Shown here: positions 49,988-63,254 of the stretch, piece after piece
How positions within the stretch are numbered: position 1 is the stretch's first letter
Layout of the letters: every line of letters starts with the position of its first letter
Made by a program: the position numbers and the translations under genes
NCBI GenBank assembly: GCA_949825065.1
Contig: OX463859.1
Span: 4,378,217 to 4,442,216, forward strand
Reading direction: 5' to 3'
Length of the DNA stretch: 64,000 nucleotides
Source: Odontocerum albicorne
Taxonomy: Eukaryota > Arthropoda > Insecta > Trichoptera > Odontoceridae
Notes under the pieces: generated by a model
The model's database searches: none
What the model was told of the DNA's origin: nothing
The model's input: only the letters and a program-made list of their open reading frames with translations

Positions 49988-51946
49988 TTACTTATTATTG
50001 ATAAGCGATATTAATAACCCTCAAATACCAAAAAACAAGTGTTTTGTGAGTTAAATATTTTTTGCGCATATTCCTCTATTGAGACTAAGAACCTTTCAAG
50101 TTTAGACAATTTTTTTTTGTCTGATTTCATATTATTACTTACTTATTATTGATAAGCGATATTAATCACCCTCAAATACCAAAAAACAAGTGTTTTGTGA
50201 GTTAAATATTTTTTGCGCATTTTCCTCTATTGAGACTAAGAACGATTCAAGTTAAGTCAATTTTTTTTGTCTGATTTAATATTATTACTTACTTATTATT
50301 GATAAGCGATATTAATACCCCTCAAATACCAAAAAACAAGCGTTTTGTGAGTTAAATATTTTTTGAGCAGTTTCGTCTTATGGGACTAAGAACCTTTCAA
50401 GTGTAATCAATTTTTTTTTGTCTGATTTCATATTTTCCCTTACTTATTATTGATAAGCGATATAAATAACCCTCAAATACCAAAAAACAAGTGTTTTGTG
50501 AGTTAAATATTTTTTGAGCAGTTTCGTCTTTTGGGACTAAGAACCTTTCAAGTTTAATAAATTTTTTTTTGTCTGATTTCATATTTTTTCTTACTTATTA
50601 TTGATAAGCGATATAAATAACCCTCAAATACCAAAAAACAAGTGTTTTGTGAGTTAAATATTTTTTGCGCATTTTCCTCTGTTGAGACTAAGAACCTTTC
50701 AAGTTTAGTCAATTTTTTTTTGTCTGATTTCATATTATTACTTACTTATTATTGATAAGCGATATTAATCACCCTCAAATACCAAAAAACAAGTGTTTTG
50801 TGAATTAAATAATTTTTTGAGCAGTTTTGTCTTTTGGGACTAAGAACCTTTCAAGTTAAATCAATTTTTTTTTGTCTGATTTCACATTTTTTCTTATTTA
50901 TTATTGATAAGCGATATAAATAACCCTCAAATACCAAAAAACAAGTGTTTTGTGAGTTAAATATTTTTTGAGCAGTTTTGTCTTTTAAGACTAAGAACCT
51001 TTACAGTTTAATCAAAAAAATTTTGTCCGATTTCATATTTTTTCTTACTTATTATTGATAAGCGATATAAATAACCCTCAAATACCAAAAAAGAAGTGTT
51101 TTGCGAGTAAAATTTTTTTTGAGCAGTTTCGTCTTTTGAGACTAAGAACCTTTCAAGTTTAATCAATTTTTTTTTGTCTTATTTCATATTATTTCTTACT
51201 TATTATTGATAAGCGATATTAATAACCCTCAAATACCAAAAAACAAGTGTTTTGTGAGTAAAATATTTTTTGAGCAGTTTCGTCTTTTGGGACTAAGAAC
51301 CGTTAAAGTTTAATCAATTTTTTTTTGTCTGATTTCATATTTTTTCTTACTTATTATTGATAAGCGATATTAATAACCCTCAAATACCAAAAAACAAGTG
51401 TTTTGTGAGTTAATTATTTTTTTAACAGTTTCGTCTTTTGGGACTAAGAACCTTTCACGTTTAATCAAATTTTTTTTGTCTGATTTCACATTTTTTCTTA
51501 CTTATTATTGATAAGCGATATAAATAACCCTCAAATACCAAAAAACAAGTGTTTTGTGAGTTAAATATTTTTTGCGCATTTTCCTCTATTGAGACTAAGA
51601 ACGATTCAAGTGTAGTCAATTTTTTTTGTCTGATTTAATATTATTACTTACTTATTATTGATAAGCGATATTAATACCCCTCAAATACCAAAAAACAAGC
51701 GTTTTGTGAGTTAAATATTTTTTGAGCAGTTTCGTCTTTTGGGACTAAGAACCTTTCAAGTTTAATAAATTTTTTTTTGTCTGATTTCATATTTTTTCTT
51801 ACTTATTATTGATAAGCGATATAAATAACCCTCAAATACCAAAAAACAAGTGTTTTGTGAGTTTAATATTTTTTGAGCAGTTTCGTCCTTTGGGACTAAG
51901 AACCTTTCAAGTTAAATCATTTTTTTTTGTCTGATTTCATATTTTT
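49988..51946 (+). repeat. Tandem HOR unit c (13 monomers, about 1,959 bp)
   Basis: Third consecutive unit, with the TTTTCCCTTAC marker at 50,434. It keeps the extra TTTCACGTTTAATC monomer (51,455), here preceded by TTTTTTTAACAG as at 43,730. A private AACCGTTAAAG change is at 51,299. After about 51,985 the order departs from units a and b. Confidence 0.8.
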
Positions 51947-53640
51947 TCTTACTTATTATTGATAAGCGATATTAATAACCCTCAAATACAAAAAAACAAG
52001 TGTTTTGTGAGTTAAATATTTTTTGCGCATTTTCCTCTATTGAGACTAAGAACGATTCAAGTTAAGTCAATTTTTTTTGTCTGATTTAATATTATTACTT
52101 ACTTATTATTGATAAGCGATATTAATACCCCTCAAATACCAAAAAACAAGCGTTTTGTGAGTTAAATATTTTTTGAGCAGTTTCGTCTTTTGGGACTAAG
52201 AACCTTTCAAGTGTAATCAATTTTTTTTTGTCTGATTTCATATTTTTTCTTAATTATTATTGATAAGCGATATTAATTACCCTCAAATACAAAAAAACAA
52301 GTGTTTTGTGAGTTAAATATTTTTTGCGCATTTTCCTCTATTGAGACTAAGAACGATTCAAGTTAAGTCAATTTTTTTTGTCTGATTTAATATTATTACT
52401 TACTTATTATTGATAAGCGATATTAATACCCCTCAACTACCAAAAAACAAGCGTTTTGTGAGTTAAATATTTTTTGAGCAGTTTTGTCTTTAAAGACTAA
52501 GAACCTTTCAAGTATAATCAAAAAAATTTTGTCTGATTTCATATTTTTTCTTACTTATTATTGATAACCGATATTAATAACCCTCAAATACCAAAAAACA
52601 AGTGTTTTGCGACTTAAATATTTTTTGAGCAGTTTCGTCTTTTGGGACTTAGAACCTTTCAAGTTTTATCAATTTTTTTTTGTCTTATTTCATATTATTT
52701 CTTACTTATTATTGATAAGCGATATAAATAACCCTCAAATACCAAAAAACAAGTGTTTTGTGAGTTAAATATTTTTTGCGCATTTTCCTCTATTGAGACT
52801 AAGAACGATTCAAGTGTAGTCAATTTTTTTTGTCTGATTTAATATTATTACTTACTTATTATTGATAAGCGATATTAATACCCCTCAAATACCAAAAAAC
52901 AAGCGTTTTGTGAGTTAAATATTTTTTGAGCAGTTTCGTCTTTTGGGACTAAGAACCTTTCAAGTTTAATAAATTTTTTTTTGTCTGATTTCATATTTTT
53001 TCTTACTTATTATTGATAAGCGATATAAATAACCCTCAAATACCAAAAAACAAGTGTTTTGTGAGTTTAATATTTTTTGAGCAGTTTCGTCCTTTGGGAC
53101 TAAGAACCTTTCAAGTTAAATCATTTTTTTTTGTCTGATTTCATATTTTTTCTTACTTATTATTGATAAGCGATATTAATAACCCTCAAATACAAAAAAA
53201 CAAGTGTTTTGTGAGTTAAATATTTTTTGCGCATTTTCCTCTATTGAGACTAAGAACGATTCAAGTTAAGTCAATTTTTTTTGTCTGATTTAATATTATT
53301 ACTTACTTATTATTGATAAGCGATATTAATACCCCTCAAATACCAAAAAACAAGCGTTTTGTGAGTTAAATATTTTTTGAGCAGTTTCGTCTTTTGGGAC
53401 TAAGAACCTTTCAAGTGTAATCAATTTTTTTTTGTCTGATTTCATATTTTTTCTTAATTATTATTGATAAGCGATATTAATTACCCTCAAATACAAAAAA
53501 ACAAGTGTTTTGTGAGTTAAATATTTTTTGCGCATTTTCCTCTATTGAGACTAAGAACGATTCAAGTTAAGTCAATTTTTTTTGTCTGATTTAATATTAT
53601 TACTTACTTATTATTGATAAGCGATATTAATACCCCTCAA
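51720..53640 (+). repeat. 8-mer duplication (offset 1,204 bp)
   Basis: The segment 51,720-52,440 matches 52,924-53,640. Both share GAGTTTAATATTTTTTG (51,859 and 53,063) and the one-base variant TTCTTAATTATTATTG (52,247 and 53,451). A further copy of the CTTATGGG and TTTTCCCTTAC monomers follows at 53,690-53,900 and again 1,809 bp on at 55,500-55,710. Confidence 0.78.
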
Positions 53641-56600
53641 ATACCAAAAAACAAGCGTTTTGTGAGTTAAATATTTTTTGAGCAGTTTCGTCTTATGGGA
53701 CTAAGCACCTTTCAAGTGTTATCAATTTTTTTTTGTCTGATTTCATATTTTCCCTTACTTATTATTGATAAGCGATATAAATAACCCTCAAATACCAAAA
53801 AACAAGTGTTTTGTGAGTTAAATATTTTTTGAGCAGTTTTGTCTTTAAAGACTAAGAACCTTTCAAGTATAATCAAAAAAATTTTGTCTGATTTCATATT
53901 TTTTCTTACTTATTATTGATAACCGATATTAATAACCCTCAAATACCAAAAAACAAGTGTTTTGCGACTTAAATATTTTTTGAGCAGTTTCGTCTTTTGG
54001 GACTTAGAACCTTTCAAGTTTTATCAATTTTTTTTTGTCTTATTTCATATTATTTCTTACTTATTATTGATAAGCGATATTAATAACCCTCAAATACCAA
54101 AAAACAAGTGTTTTGTGAGTTAAATATTTTTTGAGCAGTTTCGTCTTTTGGGACTAAGAACCTTTCAAGTTTAATAAATTTTTTTTTGTCTGATTTCATA
54201 TTTTTTCTTACTTATTATTGATAAGCGATATTAATAACCCTCAAATACCAAAAAACAAGTGTTTTGTGAGTTAAATATTTTTTGCGCATTTTCCTCCATT
54301 GAGACTAAGAACCTTTCAAGTTTAGACAATTTTTTTTTGTCTGATTTCATATTATTACTTACTTATTATTGATAAGCGATATTAATCACCCTCAAATACC
54401 AAAAAACAAGTGTTTTGTGAATTAAATAATTTTTTGAGCAGTTTCGTCTTTTGGGACTAAGAACCGTTAAAGTTTAATCAATTTTTTTTTGTCTGATTTC
54501 ACATTTTTTCTTATTTATTATTGATAAGCGATATTAATAACCCTCAAATACCAAAAAACAAGTGTTTTGTGAGTTAAATATTTTTTGCGCATTTTCCTCT
54601 ATTGAGACTAAGAACGATTCAAGTGTAGTCAATTTTTTTTGTCTGATTTAATATTATTACTTACTTATTATTGATAAGCGATATTAATACCCCTCAAATA
54701 CCAAAAAACAAGCGTTTTGTGAGTTAAATATTTTTTGAGCAGTTTCGTCTTTTGGGACTAAGAACCTTCCAAGTTTAATCAATTTTTTTTTGTCTGATTT
54801 CATATTTTTTCTTACTTATTATTGATAAGCGATATAAATAACCCTCAAATACCAAAAAACAAGTGTTTTGTGAGTTAAATATTTTTTGAGCAGTTTCGTC
54901 CTTTGGGACTAAGAACCTTTCAAATTTAATCAATTTTTTTTGTCTGATTTCATATTTTTTCTTACTTATTATTGATAAGCGATATTAATAACCCTCAAAT
55001 ACAAAAAAACAAGTGTTTTGTGAGTTAAATATTTTTTGCGCATTTTCCTCTATTGAGACTAAGAACGATTCAAGTTAAGTCAATTTTTTTTGTCTGATTT
55101 AATATTATTACTTACTTTTTATTGATAAGCGATATTAAAACCCCTCAAATACCAAAAAACAAGCGTTTTGTGAGTTAAATATTTTTTGAGCAGTTTCGTC
55201 TTTTGGGACTAAGAACCTTTCAAGTGTAATCAATTTTTTTTTGTCTGATTTCATATTTTTTCTTACTTATTATTGATAAGCGATATTAATTACCCTCAAA
55301 TACAAAAAAACAAGTGTTTTGTGAGTTAAATATTTTTTGCGCATTTTCCTCTACTGAGACTAAGAACGATTCAAGTTAAGTCAATTTTTTTTGTCTGATT
55401 TAATATTATTACTTACTTATTATTGATAAGCGATATTAATACCCCTCAAATACCAAAAAACAAGCGTTTTGTGAGTTAAATATTTTTTGAGCAGTTTCGT
55501 CTTATGGGACTAAGAACCTTTCAAGTGTAATCAATTTTTTTTTGTCTGATTTCATATTTTCCCTTACTTATTATTGATAAGCGATATAAATAACCCTCAA
55601 ATACCAAAAAACAAGTGTTTTGTGAGTTAAATATTTTTGGAGCAGTTTTGTCTTTAAAGACTAAGAACCTTTCAAGTATAATCAAAAAAATTTTGTCTAA
55701 TTTCATATTTTTTCTTACTTATTATTGATAACCGATATTAATAACCCTCAAATACCAAAAAACAAGTGTTTTGCGACTTAAATATTTTTTGAGCAGTTTC
55801 GTCTTTTGGGACTTAGAACCTTTCAAGTTTTATCAATTTTTTTTTGTCTTATTTCATATTTTTTCTTACTTATTATTGATAAGCGATATTAATAACCCTC
55901 AAATACCAAAAAACAAGTGTTTTGTGAGTTAAATATTTTTTTAGCAGTTTCGTCTTTTGGGACTAAGAACCTTTCAAGTTTAATAAATTTTTTTTTGTCT
56001 GATTTCATATTTTTTCTTACTTATTATTGATAAGCGATATTAATAACCCTCAAATACCAAAAAACAAGTGTTTTGTGAGTTAAATATTTTTTGCGCATAT
56101 TCCTCTATTGAGACTAAGAACCTTTCAAGTTTAGACAATTTTTTTTTGTCTGATTTCATATTATTACTTACTTATTATTGATAAGCGATATAAATCACCC
56201 TCAAATACCAAAAAACAAGTGTTTTGTGAATTAAATAATTTTTTGAGCAGTTTCGTCTTTTGGGACTAAGAACCTTTAAAGTTTAATCAATTTTTTTTTG
56301 TCTGATTTCACATTTTTTCTTATTTATTATTGATAAGCGATATAAATAACCCTCAAATACCAAAAAACAAATGTTTTGTGAGTTAAATATTTTTTGAGCA
56401 GTTTCGTCTTTTGGGACTAAGAACCTTTCAAGTTTAATCAAATTTTTTTTGTCTGATTTCACATTTTTTCTTATTTATTATTGATAAGCGATATAAATAA
56501 CCCTCAAATACCAAAAAACAAGTGTTTTGTGAGTTAAATATTTTTTGAGCAGTTACGTATTTTGGGACTAAGAACCTTTACAGTTTAATCAAAAAAATTT

Positions 56601-59600
56601 TGTCTGATTTCATATTTTTTCTTACTTATTATTGATAAGCGATATTAATAACCCTCAAATACCAAAAAACAAGTGTTTTGTGAGTTAAATATTTTTTGAG
56701 CAGTTTCGTCTTTTGGGACTAAGAACCTTTCAAGTTTAATCAATTTTTTTTTGTCTGATTTCATATTTTTTCTTACTTATTATTGATAAGCGATATTAAT
56801 AACCCTCAAATACCAAAAAACAAGTGTTTTGTGAGTTAATTATTTTTTGAGCAGTTTCGTCTTTTGGGACTAAGAACCTTTCAAGTTTAATCAATTTTTT
56901 TTTTCTGATTTCATATTTTTTCTTACTTATTATTGATAAGCGATATTAATTACCCTCAAATACAAAAAAACAAGTGTTTTGTGAGTTAAATATTTTTTGC
57001 GCATTTTCCTCTATTTAGACTAAGAACGATTCAAGTTTAGTCAATTTTTTTTGTCTGATTTTATATTATTACTTACTTATTATTGATAAGCGATATTAAT
57101 AACCCTCAAATACCAAAAAACAAGCGTTCTGTGAGTTAAATATTTTTTGAGCAGTTTCGTCTTTTGGGACTAAGAACCTTTCAAGTGTTATCAATTTTTT
57201 TTTTCTGATTTCATATTTTTTCTTACTTATTATTGATAAGCGATATAAATAACCCTCAAATACCAAAAAACAAGTGTTTTGTGAGTTAAATATTTTTTGA
57301 GCAGTTTTGTCTTTTAAGACTAAGAACCTTTCAAGTTTAATCAAAAATTTTTTGTCTGATTTCATATTTTTTCTTACTTATTATTGATAAGCGATATTAA
57401 TAACCCTCAAATACCAAAAAACAAGTGTTTTGCGAGTTAAATATTTTTTGAGCAGTTTCGTCTTTTGGGACTAAGAACCTTTCAAGTTTAATCAATTTTT
57501 TTTTGTCCTATTTCATATTATTTCTTACTTTTTATTGATAAGCGATATTAATAACCCTCAAATACCAAAAAACAAGTGTTTTGTGAGTTAAATATTTTTT
57601 GCGCATTTTCCTCCATTGAGACTAAGAACCTTTCAAGTTTAGTCAAATTTTTTTTGTCTGATTTCATATTATTACTTACTTATTATTGATAAGCGATATT
57701 AATCACCCTCAAATACCAAAAAACAAGTGTTTTGTGAATTAAATAATTTTTTGAGCAGTTTCGTCTTTTGGGACTAAGAACCTTTCAAGTTAAATCAATT
57801 TTTTTTGTCTGATTTCACATTTTTTCTTATTTATTATTGATAAGCGATATACATTACCCTCAAATACCAAAAAACAAGTGTTTTGTGAGTTAAATATTTT
57901 TTGAGCAGTTTTGTCTTTTAAGACTAAGAACCTTTCAAGTTTAATCAAAAATTTTTTGTCTGATTTCATATTTTTTCTTACTTATTATTGATAAGCGATA
58001 TTAATAACCCTCAAATACCAAAAAACAAGTGTTTTGTGAGTTAAATATTTTTTGCGCATATTCCTCTATTGAGACTAAGAACCTTTCAAGTTTAGACAAT
58101 TTTTTTTTGTCTGATTTCATATTATTACTTACTTATTATTGATAAGCGATATTAATCACCCTCAAATACCAAAAAACAAGTGTTTTGTGAGTTAAATATT
58201 TTTTGAGCAGTTTCGTCTTTTGGGACTAAGAACCTTTCAAGTTTAATCAAATTTTTTTTGTCTGATTTCACATTTTTTCTTATTTATTATTGATAAGCGA
58301 TATAAATAACCCTCAAATACAAAAAAACAAGTGTTTTGTGAGTTAAATATTTTTTGCGCATTTTCCTCTATTTAGACTAAGAACGATTCAAGTTAAGTCA
58401 ATTTTTTTTGTCTGATTTTATATTATTACTTACTAATTATTGATAAGCGATAATAATAACCCTCAAATACCAAAAAACAAGCGTTTTGTGAGTTAAATAT
58501 TTTTTGAGCAGTTTCGTCTTTTGGGACTAAGAACCTTTCAAGTTTAATAAAAAAAATTTTGTCTGATTTCATATTTTTCTTACTTATTATTGATAAGCGA
58601 TATTAATAACCCTCAAAAACCAAAAAACAAGTGTTTTGCGAGTTAAATATTTTTTGAGCAGTTTCGTCTTTTGGGACTAAGAACCTTTCAAGTTTAATCA
58701 ATTTTTTTTTGTCCTATTTCATATTATTTCTTACTTATTATTGATAAGCGATATTAATAACCCTCAAATACCAAAAAACAAGTGTTTTGTGAGTTAAATA
58801 TTTTTTGAGCAGTTACGTCTTTAAAGACTAAGAACCTTTCAAGTATAATCAAAAAAAATTTGTCTGATTTCATATTTTTTCTTACTTATTATTGATAACC
58901 GATATTAATAACCCTCAAATACCAAAAAAACAAGTGTTTTGCGACTTAAATATTTTTTGAGCAGTTTCGTCTTTTGGGACTTAGAACCTTTCAAGTTTTA
59001 TCAATTTTTTTTGTCTTATTTCATATTATTTCTTACTTATTATTGATAAGCGATATTATTAACCCTCAAATACCAAAAAACAAGTGTTTTGTGAGTTAAA
59101 TATTTTTTGAGCAGTTTCGTCTTTTGGGACTAAGAACCTTTCAAGTTTAATAATTTTTTTTTTGTCTGATTTCATATTTTTTCTTACTTATTATTGATAA
59201 GCGATATTAATAACCCTCAAATACCAAAAAACAAGTGTTTTGTGAGTTAATTATTTTTTGAGCAGTTTCGTCTTTTGGGACTAAGAACCTTTCAAGTTTA
59301 ATCAAATTTTTTTTGTCTGATTTCACATTTTTTCTTATTTATTATTGATAAGCGATATAAATAACCCTCAAATACCAAAAAACAAGTGTTTTGTGAGTTA
59401 AATATTTTTTGAGCAGTTTCGTCTTTTGGGACTAAGAACCTTTCAAGTTTAATCAAATTTTTTTTGTCTGATTTCACATTTTTTCTTATTTATTATTGAT
59501 AAGCGATATTAATAACCCTCAAATACCAAAAAACAAGTGTTTTGTGAGTTAAATATTTTTTGAGCAGTTACGTCTTTTGGGACTAAGAACCTTTACAGTT

Positions 59601-59679
59601 TAATCAAAAAATTTTTGTCTGATTTCATATTTTTTCTTACTTATTATTGATAAGCGATATTAATAACCCTCAAATACCA

Positions 59680-62600
59680 AAAAACAAGTGTTTTGTGAGT
59701 TAAATATTTTTTGAGCAGTTTCGTCTTTTGGGACTAAGAACCTTTCAAGTTTAATCAATTTTTTTTTGTCTGATTTCACATTTTTTCTTATTTATTATTG
59801 ATAAGCGATATAAATAACCCTCAAATACCAAAAAAAAGGTGTTTTGTGAGTTTAATATTTTTTGAGCAGTTTCGTCTTTTGGGACTAAGAACCTTTCAAG
59901 TTTAATCAAATTTTTTTTGTCCGATTTCACATTTTTTCTTATTTATTATTGATAAGCGATATAAATAACCCTCAAATACCAAAAAACAAGTGTTTTGTGA
60001 GTTAAATATTTTTTGAGCAGTTTCGTCTTTTGGGACTAAGAACCTTTCAAGTTTAATCAATTTTTTTTTGTCTGATTTCATATTTTTTCTTACTTATTAT
60101 TGATAAGCGATATTAATAACCCTCAAATACCAAAAAACAAGTGTTTTGTGAGTTAATTATTTTTTGAGCAGTTTCGTCTTTTGGGACTAAGAGCCTTTCA
60201 AGTTTAATCAAATTTTTTTTGTCTGATTTCACATTTTTTCTTATTTATTATTGATAAGCGATATAAATAACCCTCAAATACCAAAAAACAAATGTTTTGT
60301 GAGTTAAATATTTTTTGCGCATTTTCCTCTATTGAGACTAAGAACGATTCAAGTTAAGTCAATTTTTTTTGTCTGATTTAATATTATTACTTACTTATTA
60401 TTGATAAGCGATATTAATACCCCTCAAATACCAAAAAACAAGCGTTTTGTGAGTTAAATATTTTTTGAGCAGTTTCGTCTTTTGGGACTTAGAACCTTTC
60501 AAGTTTAATCAATTTTTTTTTGTCTTATTTCATATTATTACTTACTTATTATTGATAAGCGATATTAATCACCCTCAAATACCAAAAAACAAGTGTTTTG
60601 TGAATTAAATAATTTTTTAAGCAGTTTCGTCTTTTGGGACTAAGAACCTTTAAAGTTTAATCAATTTTTTTTTGTCTGATTTCACATTTTTTCTTATTTA
60701 TTATTGATAAGCGATATAAATAACCCTCAAATACAAAAAAAAAGGTGTTTTGTGAGTTAAATATTTTTTGAGCAGTTTCGTCTTTTGGGACTAAGAACCT
60801 TTCAAGTGTAATCAATTTTTTTTGTCTGATTTCATATTTTTTCTTACTTATTATTGATAAGCGATATTAATTACCCTCAAATACAAAAAAACAAGTGTTT
60901 TGTGAGTTAAATATTTTTTGCGCATTTTCCTCTATTGAGACTAAGAACGATTCAAGTTAAGTCAATTTTTTTTGTCTGATTTAATATTATTACTTACTTA
61001 TTATTGATAAGCGATATTAATACCCCTCAAATACCAAAAAACAAGTGTTTTGTGAGTTAAATATTTTTTGAGCAGTTTCGTCTTTTGGGACTAAGAACCT
61101 TTCAAGTTTAATCAAATTTTTTTTGTCTGATTTCACATTTTTTTCTTATTTATTATTGATAAGCGATATAAATAACCCTCAAATACCAAAAAACAAGTGT
61201 TTTGTGAGTTAAATATTTTTTGAGCAGTTACGTCTTTTGGGACTAAGAACCTTTACAGTTTAATCAAAAAAAATTTGTCTGATTTCATATTTTTTCTTAC
61301 TTATTATTGATAAGCGATATTAATAACCCTCAAATACCAAAAAACAAGTGTTTTGTGAGTTAAATATTTTTTGAGCAGTTTCGTCTTTTGGAACTTTCAA
61401 GTTTAATCAATTTTTTTTTGTCTGATTTCATATTTTTTCTTACTTATTTATTGATAAGCGATATTAATAACCCTCAAATACCAAAAAACAAGTGTTTTGT
61501 GAGTTAATTATTTTTTGAGCAGTTTCGTCTTTTGGGACTAAGAACCTTTCAAGTTTAATCAATTTTTTTTTTTCTGATTTCATATTTTTTCTTACTTATT
61601 ATTGATAAGCGATATTAATTACCCTCAAATACAAAAAAACAAGTGTTTTGTGAGTTAAATATTTTTTGCGCATTTTCCTCTATTTAGACTAAGAACGATT
61701 CAAGTTTAGTCAATTTTTTTTGTCTGATTTTATATTATTACTTACTTATTATTGATAAGCGATATAAATAACCCTCAAATACCAAAAAACAAGCGTTTTG
61801 TGAGTTAAATATTTTTTGAGCAGTTTTGTCTTTTAAGACTAAGAACCTTTACAGTTTAATCAAAAAAATTTTGTCCGATTTCATATTTTTTCTTACTTAT
61901 TATTGATAAGCGATATTAATAACCCTCAAATACCAAAAAAGAAGTGTTTTGCGAGTAAAATATTTTTTGAGCAGTTTCGTCTTTTGAGACTAAGAACCTT
62001 TCAAGTTTAATCAATTTTTTTTTGTCTGATTTCATATTTTTTCTTACTTATTATTGATAAGCGATATTAATAACCCTCAAATACAAAAAAACAAGTGTTT
62101 TGTGAGTTAAATATTTTTTGCGCATTTTCCTCTATTGAGACTAAGAACGATTCAAGTTAAGTCAATTTTTTTTGTCTGATTTAATATTATTACTTACTTA
62201 TTATTGATAAGCGATATTAATACCCCTCAAATACCAAAAAACAAACGTTTTGTGAGTTAAATATTTTTTGAGCAGTTTCGTCTTTTGGGACTAAGAACCT
62301 TTCAAGTGTAATCAATTTTTTTTTGTCTGATTTCATATTTTTTCTTACTTATTATTGATAAGCGATATTAATTACCCTCAAATACAAAAAAACAAGTGTT
62401 TTGTGAGTTAAATATTTTTTGCGCATTTTCCTCTATTGAGACTAAGAACGATTCAAGTTAAGTCAATTTTTTTTGTCTGATTTAATATTATTACTTACTT
62501 ATTATTGATAAGCGATATTAATACCCCTCAAATACCAAAAAACAAGTGTTTTGTGAGTTAAATATTTTTTGAGCAGTTTCGTCTTTTGGGACTAAGAACC

Positions 62601-63160
62601 TTTCAAGTTTAATCAATTTTTTTTTGTCTGATTTCACATTTTTTCTTATTTATTATTGATAAGCGATATAAATAACCCTCAAATACCAAAAAAAAGGTGT
62701 TTTGTGAGTTTAATATTTTTTGAGCAGTTTCGTCTTTTGGGACTAAGAACCTTTCAAGTTTAATCAAATTTTTTTTGTCCGATTTCACATTTTTTCTTAT
62801 TTATTATTGATAAGCGATATAAATAACCCTCAAATACCAAAAAACAAGTGTTTTGTGAGTTAAATATTTTTTGAGCAGTTTCGTCTTTTGGGACTAAGAA
62901 CCTTTCAAGTTTAATCAATTTTTTTTTGTCTGATTTCATATTTTTTCTTACTTATTATTGATAAGCGATATTAATAACCCTCAAATACCAAAAAACAAGT
63001 GTTTTGTGAGTTAATTATTTTTTGAGCAGTTTCGTCTTTTGGGACTAAGAGCCTTTCAAGTTTAATCAAATTTTTTTTGTCTGATTTCACATTTTTTCTT
63101 ATTTATTATTGATAAGCGATATAAATAACCCTCAAATACCAAAAAACAAGTGTTTTGTGA
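59680..63160 (+). repeat. 19-mer-offset copies at the end of block 2
   Basis: The segment 59,680-60,300 matches 62,540-63,160 at offset about 2,858 bp (19 monomers). Both hold AAAAAAAAGGTG, GAGTTTAATATTTTTTG, TGTCCGATTTCACA and AAGAGCCTTTC in that order. The same order is found at 28,880-29,130 in block 1. Confidence 0.78.
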
Positions 63161-63254
63161 GTTAAATATTTTTTGAGCATTTTCCTCTATTGAGACTAAG
63201 AACGATTCAAGTTAAGTCAATTTTTTTTGTCTGATTTAATATTATTACTTACTT

